Shown here: positions 14,614 through 23,533 of the stretch, piece after piece
Layout: each line of letters begins with the position of its first letter
How positions within the stretch are numbered: the first letter of the stretch is position 1
NCBI GenBank assembly: GCA_964567125.1
Contig: CAZMLC010000023.1
Span: forward strand, 1-35,091
Direction of reading: 5' to 3'
Length of the DNA stretch: 35,091 bases
Origin: CAZMLC01 sp964567125
Lineage (GTDB): Bacteria > Verrucomicrobiota > Kiritimatiellia > RFP12 > UBA1067
Position numbers and translations under genes: made by a program
The notes under the pieces: generated by a model
What the model saw: the letters and a program-made list of their open reading frames with translations, nothing else
Database searches by the model: none
Told to the model about the DNA's origin: nothing

Positions 14614-16188
14614 ATGCTGATTGAAACGCAGCTTTCGCTTTCTCCGCGCGACTACCGACACCGTCTGACCGATTGTCTGGCGGCGCATCTTCAGCAACCC
14701 AGTGAGGCGATTGAGGCGTTTTACATCACCCATCAGTCGATCGATGCGCGCCGGAAACCGATTGTTGTCCATGTGACCGCGCGCGTTAACCTGCGCACAG
14801 AGCAGCCTCCGCAGCTCGCAACGCCTGTTGCGGAAGATGTGCGCGTGCATCCGCAGTATCGCGATGTTTCGGGAAAGTCTGAGGTCATCATTGTCGGCTC
14901 TGGACCTGCCGGTCTGTTCGCGGCGCTGAAATCGATCGAATGCGGCATACGTCCGATTGTGCTGGAGCGCGGCAAGGATGTCTCGGCGCGCAAACGCGAT
15001 ATCGCCCAGCTCAATCGCAGTCACCAGCTTGATCCTGAATCGAACTACTGTTTCGGAGAAGGCGGAGCCGGCACATTTTCCGATGGGAAGCTCTTCACGC
15101 GGTCGAAAAAACGGGGCGACAATCAGCGCATTCTGGAAATTTTCTGTGCGCATGGCGCTGATCCGCGTATCCTTTACGAAGCGCATCCGCACATCGGATC
15201 CGACAAACTTCCGTCGATCATCGCACGCATGCGGGAGACGATCGTGCGCTATGGTGGAGAAGTCCGATTTTCCGCATGCGTGGAAAAAATGCTGATTCAC
15301 GAGAACCGGATCCACGGCGTTACGCTGCGGACGGGCGAGGAAATCCATGCGCCGCACGTCATCCTCGCTACGGGACACTCCGCACGCGACATCTACCAGA
15401 CGCTGCATCAGCAAAACATTCCGCTCGAAGCCAAGGGATTTGCCATGGGCGTTCGCATCGAACATCCGCAAGCGATCATCAACCGGATCCAATACAAAAA
15501 AGAGCTTGAACAACTGCCCTTCCTGCCACCGGGCAGTTACAGCCTGGTGACGCAAGTGCAAGGCCGCGGCGTCTATTCCTTCTGCATGTGCCCCGGCGGG
15601 TTTATTGTGCCTGCAGCAACCGAGCCGGAAACCATTGTTGTCAACGGCATGTCCGCGTCTCACCGTAGCTCGCCGTTCGCCAATGCGGGGTTTGTCGTCG
15701 AACTGCGCATTGAAGATGTCCCGGGCTCATCTACCGATCCCTTGCGTGGACTGCGCGAGCAGCAGCGCCTGGAGCGATTGGCTTACCAGTTTTCTGGCGG
15801 CGGCCAGTGCGCTCCAGCACAGCGGGTCACTGACTTTCTCGCACATCGGATCTCGCATGACCTGCCGGAAACGTCGTATATTCCCGGCCTCAGTCGTTCA
15901 GCCCTGCACGAATGGCTGCCAGCGGGGATTCGCACGCGACTCGAAGAGGGCTTGCGTGCCTTTGACAAAAAGTTGCAGGGGTTTATCATGCGCGACGCCA
16001 TACTTGTCGGCGTCGAATCGCGCACGTCATCCCCGGTGCGCATTCCGCGTAATCGCGAGACCTTCGAGCATCCCAGCATCCAGGGCCTTTATCCATGCGG
16101 TGAAGGTGCCGGCTATGCGGGCGGCATCCTTTCCTCCGCAGTGGACGGCGAGAACTGCGCGGAAGCCGGAGCACGCGCGTACGCATAA
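14614..16188 (+). CDS. FAD-dependent dehydrogenase, COG2509 type
   Basis: A protein of about 524 residues. After an N-terminal domain of roughly 85 residues comes the dinucleotide-binding motif VIIVGSGPAGLFAAL (first Gly at 95) and the adenine-ribose acidic strand ending PIVLERG. Then follow the family signatures CFGEGGAGTFSDGKLFTRSK, MCPGGFIVPAATE with VNGMSASHR, and the C-terminal PCGEGAGYAGGILSSAVDG that contacts FAD. Family members are called uncharacterised FAD-dependent dehydrogenases and their substrate is unknown. There is no signal peptide, so it is cytoplasmic, unlike its two upstream neighbours. An in-frame ATG at 14602 overlaps the previous gene; neither start has a clear ribosome binding site, so the choice is uncertain. 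Confidence 0.88.
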   Translation: MLIETQLSLSPRDYRHRLTDCLAAHLQQPSEAIEAFYITHQSIDARRKPIVVHVTARVNLRTEQPPQLATPVAEDVRVHPQYRDVSGKSEVIIVGSGPAGLFAALKSIECGIRPIVLERGKDVSARKRDIAQLNRSHQLDPESNYCFGEGGAGTFSDGKLFTRSKKRGDNQRILEIFCAHGADPRILYEAHPHIGSDKLPSIIARMRETIVRYGGEVRFSACVEKMLIHENRIHGVTLRTGEEIHAPHVILATGHSARDIYQTLHQQNIPLEAKGFAMGVRIEHPQAIINRIQYKKELEQLPFLPPGSYSLVTQVQGRGVYSFCMCPGGFIVPAATEPETIVVNGMSASHRSSPFANAGFVVELRIEDVPGSSTDPLRGLREQQRLERLAYQFSGGGQCAPAQRVTDFLAHRISHDLPETSYIPGLSRSALHEWLPAGIRTRLEEGLRAFDKKLQGFIMRDAILVGVESRTSSPVRIPRNRETFEHPSIQGLYPCGEGAGYAGGILSSAVDGENCAEAGARAYA

Positions 16189-16198
16189 CCCTGTACAA

Positions 16199-16236
16199 AA
16201 TAGAAGCGAGCGACTCAGGCGTCGTTCGCTTCTATT
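16199..16236. terminator. Bidirectional hairpin between convergent genes
   Basis: A 16-bp stem, AATAGAAGCGAGCGAC with GTCGTTCGCTTCTATT, has one G-T pair and a 6-base loop. It occupies the 64-base gap between the FAD dehydrogenase and beta-galactosidase stops. There is no long T tract, so efficiency is uncertain. Confidence 0.6.
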
Positions 16237-16252
16237 CATACTTCCGCGTCAC

Positions 16253-19200
16253 TTACCGAACCGTTGGAATCACGGTGCTGTTGCGCTTATCGTAAGGACG
16301 GAGCGTAAAGGAATACTGGTAAGGCTTATCCGAGGGGATCTGGAATGCGGCATGCGGACGTGCTCCCCAGCTATTGTCACCCCCTACACCCATCTGCCGC
16401 AGATCGATGTTGAGCGTGGTCGTCGCCTTCAAGGGGATCTGGAAGAAATGTTTCTTGCCATACATGTCGACCGCGCCAAAACGCAGTGCATTCACACTTA
16501 AAAGCTGCTCATTCGCCACAACCAGTAATCCCTTACCCGTTGCGTCTGAAAGTGCAACCCAGCGGACGTTTACCTTGTTTCCCGTCTCGGTCGGCTCGCT
16601 GTATTCAAAGTGTTGCACATCGATCTTGCCCTGATAGACATCAATCTGCGCATCGCACCGATCGGCATAGGTTTCCTGCGGTCCGCATCCGTACCATGTG
16701 ACATCCTCCAGCCCTTCTTTAAGAATGGTTTGAATACCAAAGCGCGGCATTACCGGCTTTGCGGATACACCCTTATACCTTGCTGAAACCGTTACATCGC
16801 CGTCCGCGCGTATGGTATACGTCAGCGCATATTCGGCCCCAACCGTGGGCAATTTCCCGGAGGCTTGGATGCTCACCGCCTGAGCCGTCTGCTCAACAAT
16901 CTTTACGGTCTGCGGCTTCCACGTCGCGCCGATTTCACGCCAGACACCGAACGCATTCTCCATGTTGAATCCGCGATCATTGTCGTTGGGCATGCGCCAG
17001 AAATCAGGACGCAGAGGCTGCGCAAGCCATTCGCGTCCCTGATAGCTCAACGAGACCAGGAACCCGTTCTCCACGCGCGCGGTATGCTCCTTGCCGACAA
17101 TGCTGATCGTGCGGCCATCCTTACTGCTCTCAACCTTCTGTGTCGTGGATGCAGGCACATCCACAGGAGCCACGCGCGGACCGGCTGGCAACGCGAATTG
17201 CTGCCACGCAATCACGTGTCCGGCATCCGCCCACGGCGTATTCTCCTTGAGGGTCGCAAAAATGTTCAGCCAGTATTCGCATCCCGGTTCCAGACGATAG
17301 CTGATCGGCACGTGAATGGTTGCAGCTTGCCCAGGTGCGATTGCAGGCATGGAAAACGCACCCATCTGGACAACAGTGCCGTTACACTTAATCTCCCAGC
17401 GGCCTGCGGCAATCTCGTCCAGACGCGTAAAGAAGAAACCGTTCTTAATCTGGACCTTACCTTGCGCAAGGTCAGCAGCGTCAAAATGGATATTCTGATA
17501 AACTTTCTTAACCTCGGCTAAACCAGGATGGGGCGTACGATCCGCCGTAACCAAGCCATTGCAGCAGAAGTTGTCATCGCTCGGTACGCCGTCATGTGCC
17601 TGTTTCACGCCATGCAGCGGATCCCCCTGCGCATCGGTATAGTAGAAATCGCCGCCATAGGCTGCAAAAAGGCGCTCGCCCTTTTGCGGTTTCACAAATT
17701 GACGTGAACGATTTTCACGCGCCGGCTGGTAGAGTCCCTGATCAACCCAGTCCCAAATATAACCGCCCTGCAAATAGGGCTTCGTGTAGATCTGCTTCCA
17801 ATACGACCAGAGATCGCCGGTGCTGTTACCCATGGCATGCGCATATTCGCACATGATGTAGGGGCGCGTCTGCTGCTTTTCAGCGGAGTATTTCGCGAGC
17901 GCTTCGGGTGGCGGATACATCACGCTGACAATGTCCGTCCACGAATCAGTCCCCGCTTCGCATGCATGCACAAAGCGCTGTGGATCGCGCGCCTTCATCC
18001 AGGCGTAAGTCTCCTCCAGCGTCTTGCCCTTACCGTTCTCATTACCCACTGACCATGCGATGATTGACGGATGGTTTTTATCGCGTTCTACCATGCGCTG
18101 GGTGCGGTCCATCATGGCGTCGCGCCAGAGCGGATCCGCAGGCAGCGGTTTCTTGCGATTCCACATTTCATGGGCCTCGATGTTCGCCTCATCCATGACA
18201 TACAGGCCGTATTCATCGCACAGGGCGTACCACGCAGGGATATTGGGATAGTGGCAGGTCCGCACCGAGGTAATGTTATTCTGCTTCATCAGCCGGATAT
18301 CCTGGATCATGCGTTCCAGCGTTACGACCTGACCTAAAAAGCCATCGTGCTCATGTCGGTTGACACCTTTGATCAGGATGCGCTTGCCGTTGACCAGCAG
18401 ATTGCCATCCTTGATTTCAACGGAACGAAACCCTGTATTGATTCGGAAAACCTGTTTCTGCTCGCCTTGCCCGGCGGTAACATAGACGCGATACAAATTG
18501 GGTTTTTCCGCTGACCATAGATGCGGTTTCTTCACATCAGCCGTCAAAACGACCTGCTCCGCGGTGCGCGTCTGAACCTTAAGTGCGCGCTCATTTTTCC
18601 CGTCAGAATCGGTCATCACCGCGGCAACGTCAAGGCCCTTCGCCGCTTCGAGGTCGACGATCACATCGATCTTACCATTGACATAGTGGGCATCCAACAC
18701 GGCTTTGACCTGGATATCGCGCACACGCGCTTTCGGCGAGCACCAGAGATAGACATCGCGGAAGATACCGCTCATACGCCAGAAGTCCTGATCCTCCAGA
18801 TATGAACCATCGCACCAGCGGAAGACTTCAACCGCAATCACATTCTTTCCGGCTTTGACATAATCGGTGATATTGAACTCCGAGGGCGTCCGGCTATCTT
18901 TGCTGAAACCGACTTTGTGCCCATTCACCCAGAGGAAGAAGAAGGAATTAACGCCGTCAAAGGTGAGAAAAATCTGCTGCCCCAGCCAGGCCTTAGGGAG
19001 TTCGATGGTCCGCCGATACGCACTGACGCTGTTGTAGGGATTATCTGCAGGGACAACCGGCGGTGTCGGTTCACCCCAGGGATATTTCATGTTGGTGTAG
19101 AGGGGGACGCCATGTCCTTCAATCTCAACGTTGGCCGGCACCGGAATCGTTGTCCAGGACGAGTCGTCAAATTGAACCTTGTGGAAATCAGCAACCCGCT

Positions 19201-19453
19201 GTTTTTGCGTCTGCGAAAAATGATACTTCCAGACACCGTTTAACGAACGATACCACGGCGACTTTTCACGTGCTGCGCCAAGGATAATGCCCACGGCATC
19301 GGCGACCTCGCGTGACGGACAGGCGACCAACGTCGCATGCGGACGCTCCACACCCTGATGCAAGGCTTTTGGGTTTTCCCATTCAGATGTGTCCACCCCA
19401 CGGCAGAGCAGACTCGCGGCACAACATGCACTCAACACGGCAATTCGATTCAT
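16253..19453 (-). CDS. Exported beta-galactosidase, GH2 (LacZ-like)
   Basis: A 1066-residue GH2 enzyme with an N-terminal hydrophobic signal (AVLSACCAASLLC). The domain order is that of LacZ: a jelly-roll sugar-binding domain (WYRSLNGVWKYHFS to DQDFWRMSGIFRDVYLW), an immunoglobulin-like domain, a TIM barrel, another immunoglobulin-like domain, and a C-terminal beta-galactosidase small-chain domain (RPDFWRMPNDNDRGF, EYSEPTETGNK). The acid/base is Glu472 in WSVGNENG and the nucleophile Glu536 in IMCEYAHAMGNS. I use ATG 19453, with an AGGGGA ribosome binding site, over a TTG two codons earlier. Export implies hydrolysis of galactosides outside the cytoplasm. It lies 64 bases downstream of a GntR/LacI-type regulator gene in the same direction. 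Confidence 0.93.
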   Translation of the reverse strand: MNRIAVLSACCAASLLCRGVDTSEWENPKALHQGVERPHATLVACPSREVADAVGIILGAAREKSPWYRSLNGVWKYHFSQTQKQRVADFHKVQFDDSSWTTIPVPANVEIEGHGVPLYTNMKYPWGEPTPPVVPADNPYNSVSAYRRTIELPKAWLGQQIFLTFDGVNSFFFLWVNGHKVGFSKDSRTPSEFNITDYVKAGKNVIAVEVFRWCDGSYLEDQDFWRMSGIFRDVYLWCSPKARVRDIQVKAVLDAHYVNGKIDVIVDLEAAKGLDVAAVMTDSDGKNERALKVQTRTAEQVVLTADVKKPHLWSAEKPNLYRVYVTAGQGEQKQVFRINTGFRSVEIKDGNLLVNGKRILIKGVNRHEHDGFLGQVVTLERMIQDIRLMKQNNITSVRTCHYPNIPAWYALCDEYGLYVMDEANIEAHEMWNRKKPLPADPLWRDAMMDRTQRMVERDKNHPSIIAWSVGNENGKGKTLEETYAWMKARDPQRFVHACEAGTDSWTDIVSVMYPPPEALAKYSAEKQQTRPYIMCEYAHAMGNSTGDLWSYWKQIYTKPYLQGGYIWDWVDQGLYQPARENRSRQFVKPQKGERLFAAYGGDFYYTDAQGDPLHGVKQAHDGVPSDDNFCCNGLVTADRTPHPGLAEVKKVYQNIHFDAADLAQGKVQIKNGFFFTRLDEIAAGRWEIKCNGTVVQMGAFSMPAIAPGQAATIHVPISYRLEPGCEYWLNIFATLKENTPWADAGHVIAWQQFALPAGPRVAPVDVPASTTQKVESSKDGRTISIVGKEHTARVENGFLVSLSYQGREWLAQPLRPDFWRMPNDNDRGFNMENAFGVWREIGATWKPQTVKIVEQTAQAVSIQASGKLPTVGAEYALTYTIRADGDVTVSARYKGVSAKPVMPRFGIQTILKEGLEDVTWYGCGPQETYADRCDAQIDVYQGKIDVQHFEYSEPTETGNKVNVRWVALSDATGKGLLVVANEQLLSVNALRFGAVDMYGKKHFFQIPLKATTTLNIDLRQMGVGGDNSWGARPHAAFQIPSDKPYQYSFTLRPYDKRNSTVIPTVR

Positions 19454-19483
19454 ATGCAATTCCCCTATTCGTTAGTGCTTACT

Positions 19484-19492
19484 AGCATAACA
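19484..19492 (-). promoter_or_regulatory. Extended -10 element before the beta-galactosidase gene
   Basis: TGTTATGCT on the minus strand fits an extended -10 (TGn then TATGCT), about 30 bases before the start codon. No good -35 is seen. It would allow expression separate from the upstream regulator. Confidence 0.35.
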
Positions 19493-19517
19493 AAAACACC
19501 GGGCCTCTGACGAACAC

Positions 19518-20615
19518 TTATTGTCCTTTTTTTAGCGATGATTCGCGCACAATCAGCTGCGTTTCAAACAAGATCCTGCGCGGCGGATGCTGATCGTTAT
19601 TCACGCGCAACGCCATCAGTTCGGCGGCTTGTACGCCGATGCTGCGACACGGCTGACGCAACGTTGTGATCGGGATGGGCAGGAACGATGAGTAGCTCAC
19701 ATCATCCAGACCAATCAACTTCACCCGTTGCGGTACGGCAATGTTGCGTTGCCGCAGATACTGCAGAAGTACGACAGCGATTGGATCATGAAAACAGGCG
19801 ATGCCATCCGGTTTGCTTTTCAGAATGGTTTCGCAAAAGCGAGCATCCTTAACATCGCCGCAAAAAACATGACACGCCGAACGCGCCAGATTGAACTGCT
19901 CGATCGCCAGCTTAAAGCCGAAAAGCCGCGCATCTTTTGTCCACAGCTGCCCGGGACGAGCCACATACGCGATCCGCTTGCATCCCATGTCGACCAGATG
20001 TTTGACCTGCTGAAATCCAGCATTCACATTGTCGATACCAACCACGTCATAAGCGCCCTGTTCCGGAAATGGAACCACATCGCGATCAAGCAGGACAACG
20101 GCAATACCACTGCGCGTCAGTCGTTCGGCGATCTGCTGGTTGCGGCGGAACGTGGTTGCATCAACCCCCTCATCCGGTGCAAAAAAGACACCCTTCACAT
20201 TCTGACAGTGAAAGTGGTCGATCACGTGCGCGACCGATGCATCGCGCGCAAAGGCGGTTGAGTGGGAGTCAGGTCCCCAGAGCAAGCTCAGATTACAGGC
20301 ATGGCACGACTGGGCGATCTGCGCGCAGATCGGTTCAAAAAACTCCGTGTCCCCCAACCCGGCGATCAGCGTCGAGACAAACGCGCCGTGCGTCTTGGTT
20401 GCAGGCCGGACGATCGTCCCGGCCCCTGGACGCCGTTCAATCAGTCCTGCCATTTCCAATTCACGCATGGCTTTAGCAACCGTCGCGCGCGTGGTTGAAA
20501 ATTTCCGCATTAGTTGCCCGTCTGTCGGAAGACGTCCATTTTTAAAGGTATCCGCGCAAATGCCTTCGTACAAAAACTCATAAATCTGCCGATACAATGG
20601 TTTTGTATTTTTCAT
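19518..20615 (-). CDS. GntR-type winged helix fused to a LacI-type effector domain (AraR-like regulator)
   Basis: A 365-residue regulator. Residues 1 to about 70 are a GntR winged helix-turn-helix (PLYRQIYEFLYEGI, LPTDGQLMRKF, TRATVAKAMRELEMAGLIER and a GAGT wing). The remainder is a periplasmic-binding-protein-like domain of the LacI/GalR type (VKHLVDMGCKRIAYVARPGQ, GIACFHDPIAVVLLQYL, LIGLDDVSYSSFLPIPITTL). This chimeric architecture is that of AraR-like sugar sensors. I use ATG 20615; a GTG two codons upstream is possible. The gene is divergent from the nucleoside hydrolase operon and directly upstream of the beta-galactosidase gene, so it may control either or both. The effector is predicted to be a sugar. 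Confidence 0.9.
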   Translation of the reverse strand: MKNTKPLYRQIYEFLYEGICADTFKNGRLPTDGQLMRKFSTTRATVAKAMRELEMAGLIERRPGAGTIVRPATKTHGAFVSTLIAGLGDTEFFEPICAQIAQSCHACNLSLLWGPDSHSTAFARDASVAHVIDHFHCQNVKGVFFAPDEGVDATTFRRNQQIAERLTRSGIAVVLLDRDVVPFPEQGAYDVVGIDNVNAGFQQVKHLVDMGCKRIAYVARPGQLWTKDARLFGFKLAIEQFNLARSACHVFCGDVKDARFCETILKSKPDGIACFHDPIAVVLLQYLRQRNIAVPQRVKLIGLDDVSYSSFLPIPITTLRQPCRSIGVQAAELMALRVNNDQHPPRRILFETQLIVRESSLKKGQ

Positions 20616-20702
20616 ATCCACGAGTATGCAGAATTAAAAGCGTTGACTCAATCCTATTTTTGGCGATCGACAGCATGCGAAAGGAAACCTGCATAGGCAT
20701 TT

Positions 20703-20726
20703 GAAGCGAGGCTTGATCTTCGCTTC
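20703..20726. promoter_or_regulatory. Operator-like inverted repeat over the -35 of the nucleoside hydrolase operon
   Basis: GAAGCGA (20703-20709) and TCGCTTC (20720-20726) are exact inverted copies 10 bases apart, and the spacer holds the predicted -35. This is a plausible repressor site for the divergently encoded regulator. Confidence 0.45.
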
Positions 20727-20742
20727 GTGGATTGGGTAATAT
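20713..20742 (+). promoter_or_regulatory. Promoter of the nucleoside hydrolase/ribokinase operon
   Basis: TTGATC (20713-20718) and TAATAT (20737-20742) are 18 bases apart, giving a 5' leader of about 48 bases. Confidence 0.55.
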
Positions 20743-20796
20743 GCAGATAAACGTTGAATGACCACACAAACGCACACACACATTCTGGGAGTATTT

Positions 20797-21810
20797 ATGA
20801 TACGCTACATTGCCTCGCTTGCACTGATGCTCACGGTGGCAGCCCTCCAGGCTGCCACGCCAACACCGGTTATTTTCGATACGGACATGGGAAATGATAT
20901 CGATGACGCCTTGGCGCTCGGCATGCTGCATGCCTTCCAGACCGATGGCAAATGCACGATCCTCGCAGTCACCTCGACCAAGGATCATCCGCTGTCCGTC
21001 GCCTACTGCGATGCGTTAAACACCTTTTACGGACGTCCGGAAATTGCGCTCGGCGCGGTGCGCAATGGCGTTACGCGCGAGGCCGGCAAGTTCACGTCGA
21101 TTGTCGAGAAAAAGGCCGACGGTCGCGTGCTTTATCCGCACACCAAGACCGGCGAAAACGTCCCCGATGCCGTCTGTGTACTCCGCCAGGCTCTCGCGAA
21201 AGCGGCGGATCACTCCGTGGCGATCATCCAAGTCGGATTTTCCAGCAATCTCGCGCGGTTGCTCGATACGCCTGCCGATGAATGGTCGCCGCTTACAGGC
21301 AAGGAGCTCGTCGCACAAAAGGTTAAGGTCCTTTCGGTGATGGGTGGCGCCTTCCAGACGATCGTCAACAACGAAAATCCCTATAAGGAATACAACATTA
21401 AAATGGATGTGCCCGCTGCGCAGAAGCTAGTCAACACGTGGCCGGGCAAGATCGTCTTCAGCGGCTTTGAGATCGGTATTGCAATCCCCTATCCGTCGCA
21501 AAGCATTGTTGACGACTACAATTATGTACCCCATCACCCCGTAAAAGAGGCCTATATCGCGTATACACCACCGCCGCACAATCGTCCGACCTGGGACCTG
21601 ACCAGCGCGCTCTATGCCGTCTGTCCGGACGAAAATTACTTCGGCCTCTCCTCTCCGCAGAAGGTCTCCTTCAGTGACACTGGGTTTACGCAGTTTAACT
21701 ACACCAAAAACGGTACGCATTTCTACCTCACCGTAACCCCGGAACAGATCCAGCGTGTGACGGCGCTGTTTGTCAAACTCTGCCCGCGCAAACCGCATAC
21801 GCTGAAATAA
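20797..21810 (+). CDS. Exported nucleoside hydrolase (IUNH family)
   Basis: A 337-residue protein with a signal peptide (ASLALMLTVAALQA). It is a nucleoside N-ribohydrolase that would split nucleosides into free base and ribose. The calcium-binding N-terminal cluster is DTDMGNDIDDALAL (Asp28, Asp30, Asp34, Asp36, Asp37), a longer variant of the classical DTDPGxDDA motif. Further family blocks are KVLSVMGGAF, YNIKMDVPAAQKLV, IVFSGFEIG and the late WDLTSALYAV, which supplies the last metal-ligand Asp. I chose ATG 20797, with a GGGAG ribosome binding site, because the longer frame from 20758 would bury the signal peptide. It is the first gene of an operon with an ADP-ribosylglycohydrolase-fold protein, ribokinase and a permease. 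Confidence 0.93.
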   Translation: MIRYIASLALMLTVAALQAATPTPVIFDTDMGNDIDDALALGMLHAFQTDGKCTILAVTSTKDHPLSVAYCDALNTFYGRPEIALGAVRNGVTREAGKFTSIVEKKADGRVLYPHTKTGENVPDAVCVLRQALAKAADHSVAIIQVGFSSNLARLLDTPADEWSPLTGKELVAQKVKVLSVMGGAFQTIVNNENPYKEYNIKMDVPAAQKLVNTWPGKIVFSGFEIGIAIPYPSQSIVDDYNYVPHHPVKEAYIAYTPPPHNRPTWDLTSALYAVCPDENYFGLSSPQKVSFSDTGFTQFNYTKNGTHFYLTVTPEQIQRVTALFVKLCPRKPHTLK

Positions 21811-21838
21811 AGCATGTGCCCAGCGAGGAGCGTATCGT

Positions 21839-23533
21839 ATGACGAAAATCATCGCCTGTTTACTTGCCAGCGCAGCGATTTCGGCATGGTCGCAGGAAGA
21901 ACGCTGTATTACGGTGGACACCTACTGCGATAAGATGGCAGCCGGCTGGCTAGGACAAATCGCCGGCGTGTGCTGGGGGGCACCCACGGAATTCAAGTGG
22001 AACGACGAGATCATTCCCATGGCGGAAATGCCGCACTGGTCGCCGGAGATGATCAATCAGGCCTTTGAGCAAGATGATCTCTACGTGGAGATGACCTTCC
22101 TGCGCACGCTCGAAAAATATGGCCTTGATGCCAGCATACGGCAAGCCGGCATTGATTTTGCGAACAGCGAATACAAACTCTGGTGCGCCAATGACGCGGG
22201 ACGCAAAAATCTGCGCAGGGGCATTGCGCCACCCGCCTCCTCGCATCCGCGTTACAACAGTCGCGGCAACGACATCGATTATCAGATCGAAGCGGATTTC
22301 GCAGGACTGATTTCGCCCGGACTGCCGAACAGCGTCATCCGGCTCGGCGAAACGTTCGGACGTCTCATGAATTATGGTGACGGCGTCTATGGTGGTCAAT
22401 TCATGGGCGCCCTTTATGCCGAAGCCTTTTTTACGACCAACATGCAGCAGATCATCGCGGCAGGACTCGCCGCGATTCCTGAAAAATCGCAGTATGCCGA
22501 GATGGTGCGCGACCTTGTGCGCTGGCATCAGGAGAATCCGCACGACTGGCAGGATGCCTGGCGGCTCTGCCTCAAAAAATATCGTCGCGATGCGGTGTAT
22601 CAGAAGGCCTCCAACGGCGGCATCGATGTACGGATCAACGGCGCGGCCGTTCTGCTCGGTCTGCTCTATGGTCAGGGCGACCTCGACCAGACGATCATCA
22701 TCGCCTGCCGGGCCGGCTGGGATTCCGACTGCAATCCCTCCAGCGCTGCAGGTGTCCTTTTTACTACACGGGGCCGATCGCAGTTACCTGCGCGCTTCAC
22801 GGAAAAACTCGACACGCAAAAAAAGTTTAGCTATACCGCCTATGCATTTCCGAACCTTCTGAATGTATGCGAACGACTCGCCCGTCAGATCGTTGTCCAG
22901 CAGGGAGGACGGATCGACATGCGCGCAGGAAAGCCCTGTTTTATCATTCCGGTGCAACGGCCCAAGCCCAGTGCGCATGTGTTGACATGGGCGCCAGGTC
23001 CCTGCGGTGATGAACGTTTCACGCCCGAAGAGTATGCGCAGATCCGCTTTAAACCGCACCCAGCGGACATCTCCGATCCAGACCCGACTACGCGCGTGCA
23101 AGCCGCCCTGACGCAGCTGTTCCGCGACCCTATGGGCAACGCGACGTGGACAACGTCACCGAATGGCCCCGACATGAATCCCGGCTATCGCGAAGACTAT
23201 CTGGGACGTAAGGATGTGCTCGTCACCCACCCGCTCAATCCGCAGACCGGCGTGACCTTAACGAAAACCTTTACGGTCCCGATGGGGACCGCATGCCTGA
23301 ACACCACACTCGCAAATAGTCGTGGCGGAGATTTCCGTTTTCGTGCTAAAATCAACGGCAAGGAAGTGATTTCGTGCAAGATCGGTGATCAGAATACACC
23401 GGGAGCGCGCTGGCAGACCATCCCAATCGCTCTTCATGAATATGGTGGACAGAAAATCACGGTTGAACTGATCAATCAACCGGATGGATGGAAAAATGAA
23501 GCCGCTTACTGGGGAGCCATCGAAATCAAATGA
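21839..23533 (+). CDS. Exported ADP-ribosylglycohydrolase-fold protein
   Basis: A 564-residue protein with a signal peptide (IIACLLASAAISAWS, then Q). Residues about 25-340 resemble the ADP-ribosylglycohydrolase (ARH/DraG) fold: DKMAAGWLGQIAGVCWGAPTEF, the metal-binding segment QDDLYVEMTFL, and the distal AGWDSDCNPSSAAGVLF, with Asp295 and Asp297 in the place of the usual GGDTD. The C-terminal 150 residues look like a beta-sandwich, possibly sugar-binding. Export and genomic context argue against reversal of cytoplasmic protein ADP-ribosylation. Release of ribose from an ADP-ribose-like or other ribosyl compound is more likely, but this is inferred. A GAGGAG ribosome binding site precedes the start, and its stop overlaps the ribokinase start (ATGA). 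Confidence 0.85.
   Translation: MTKIIACLLASAAISAWSQEERCITVDTYCDKMAAGWLGQIAGVCWGAPTEFKWNDEIIPMAEMPHWSPEMINQAFEQDDLYVEMTFLRTLEKYGLDASIRQAGIDFANSEYKLWCANDAGRKNLRRGIAPPASSHPRYNSRGNDIDYQIEADFAGLISPGLPNSVIRLGETFGRLMNYGDGVYGGQFMGALYAEAFFTTNMQQIIAAGLAAIPEKSQYAEMVRDLVRWHQENPHDWQDAWRLCLKKYRRDAVYQKASNGGIDVRINGAAVLLGLLYGQGDLDQTIIIACRAGWDSDCNPSSAAGVLFTTRGRSQLPARFTEKLDTQKKFSYTAYAFPNLLNVCERLARQIVVQQGGRIDMRAGKPCFIIPVQRPKPSAHVLTWAPGPCGDERFTPEEYAQIRFKPHPADISDPDPTTRVQAALTQLFRDPMGNATWTTSPNGPDMNPGYREDYLGRKDVLVTHPLNPQTGVTLTKTFTVPMGTACLNTTLANSRGGDFRFRAKINGKEVISCKIGDQNTPGARWQTIPIALHEYGGQKITVELINQPDGWKNEAAYWGAIEIK

Larger units (their letters stand above)
20625..20757. promoter_or_regulatory. Two gapped direct repeats flanking the divergent promoter region
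   Basis: TATGCAGA, then an AAA-containing segment, then CGTTGA occurs at 20625-20646 and again at 20740-20757. The copies agree in both outer blocks and differ by a 4-base change in spacing. They lie between the regulator gene and the nucleoside hydrolase gene, and the second overlaps the predicted -10. Possible regulator binding sites. Confidence 0.35.

Noticed and set aside
14569..15663. A 364-residue open frame on the minus strand inside the FAD dehydrogenase gene
   Set aside because: The plus-strand frame carries clear FAD-binding motifs, and the minus-strand translation shows no family pattern and no ribosome binding site. It is a codon-bias shadow.
15605..16501. A 298-residue plus-strand frame across the end of the FAD dehydrogenase and into the beta-galactosidase gene
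   Set aside because: It runs through the convergent terminator hairpin, is Arg/Ser/Cys-rich in the manner of out-of-frame translation, and has no motif.
21839..23533. Toxin-antitoxin or dinitrogenase-regulating (DraG) role for the ADP-ribosylglycohydrolase-fold protein
   Set aside because: It has a signal peptide and sits among nucleoside and ribose genes, so a cytoplasmic de-ADP-ribosylation role is unlikely.
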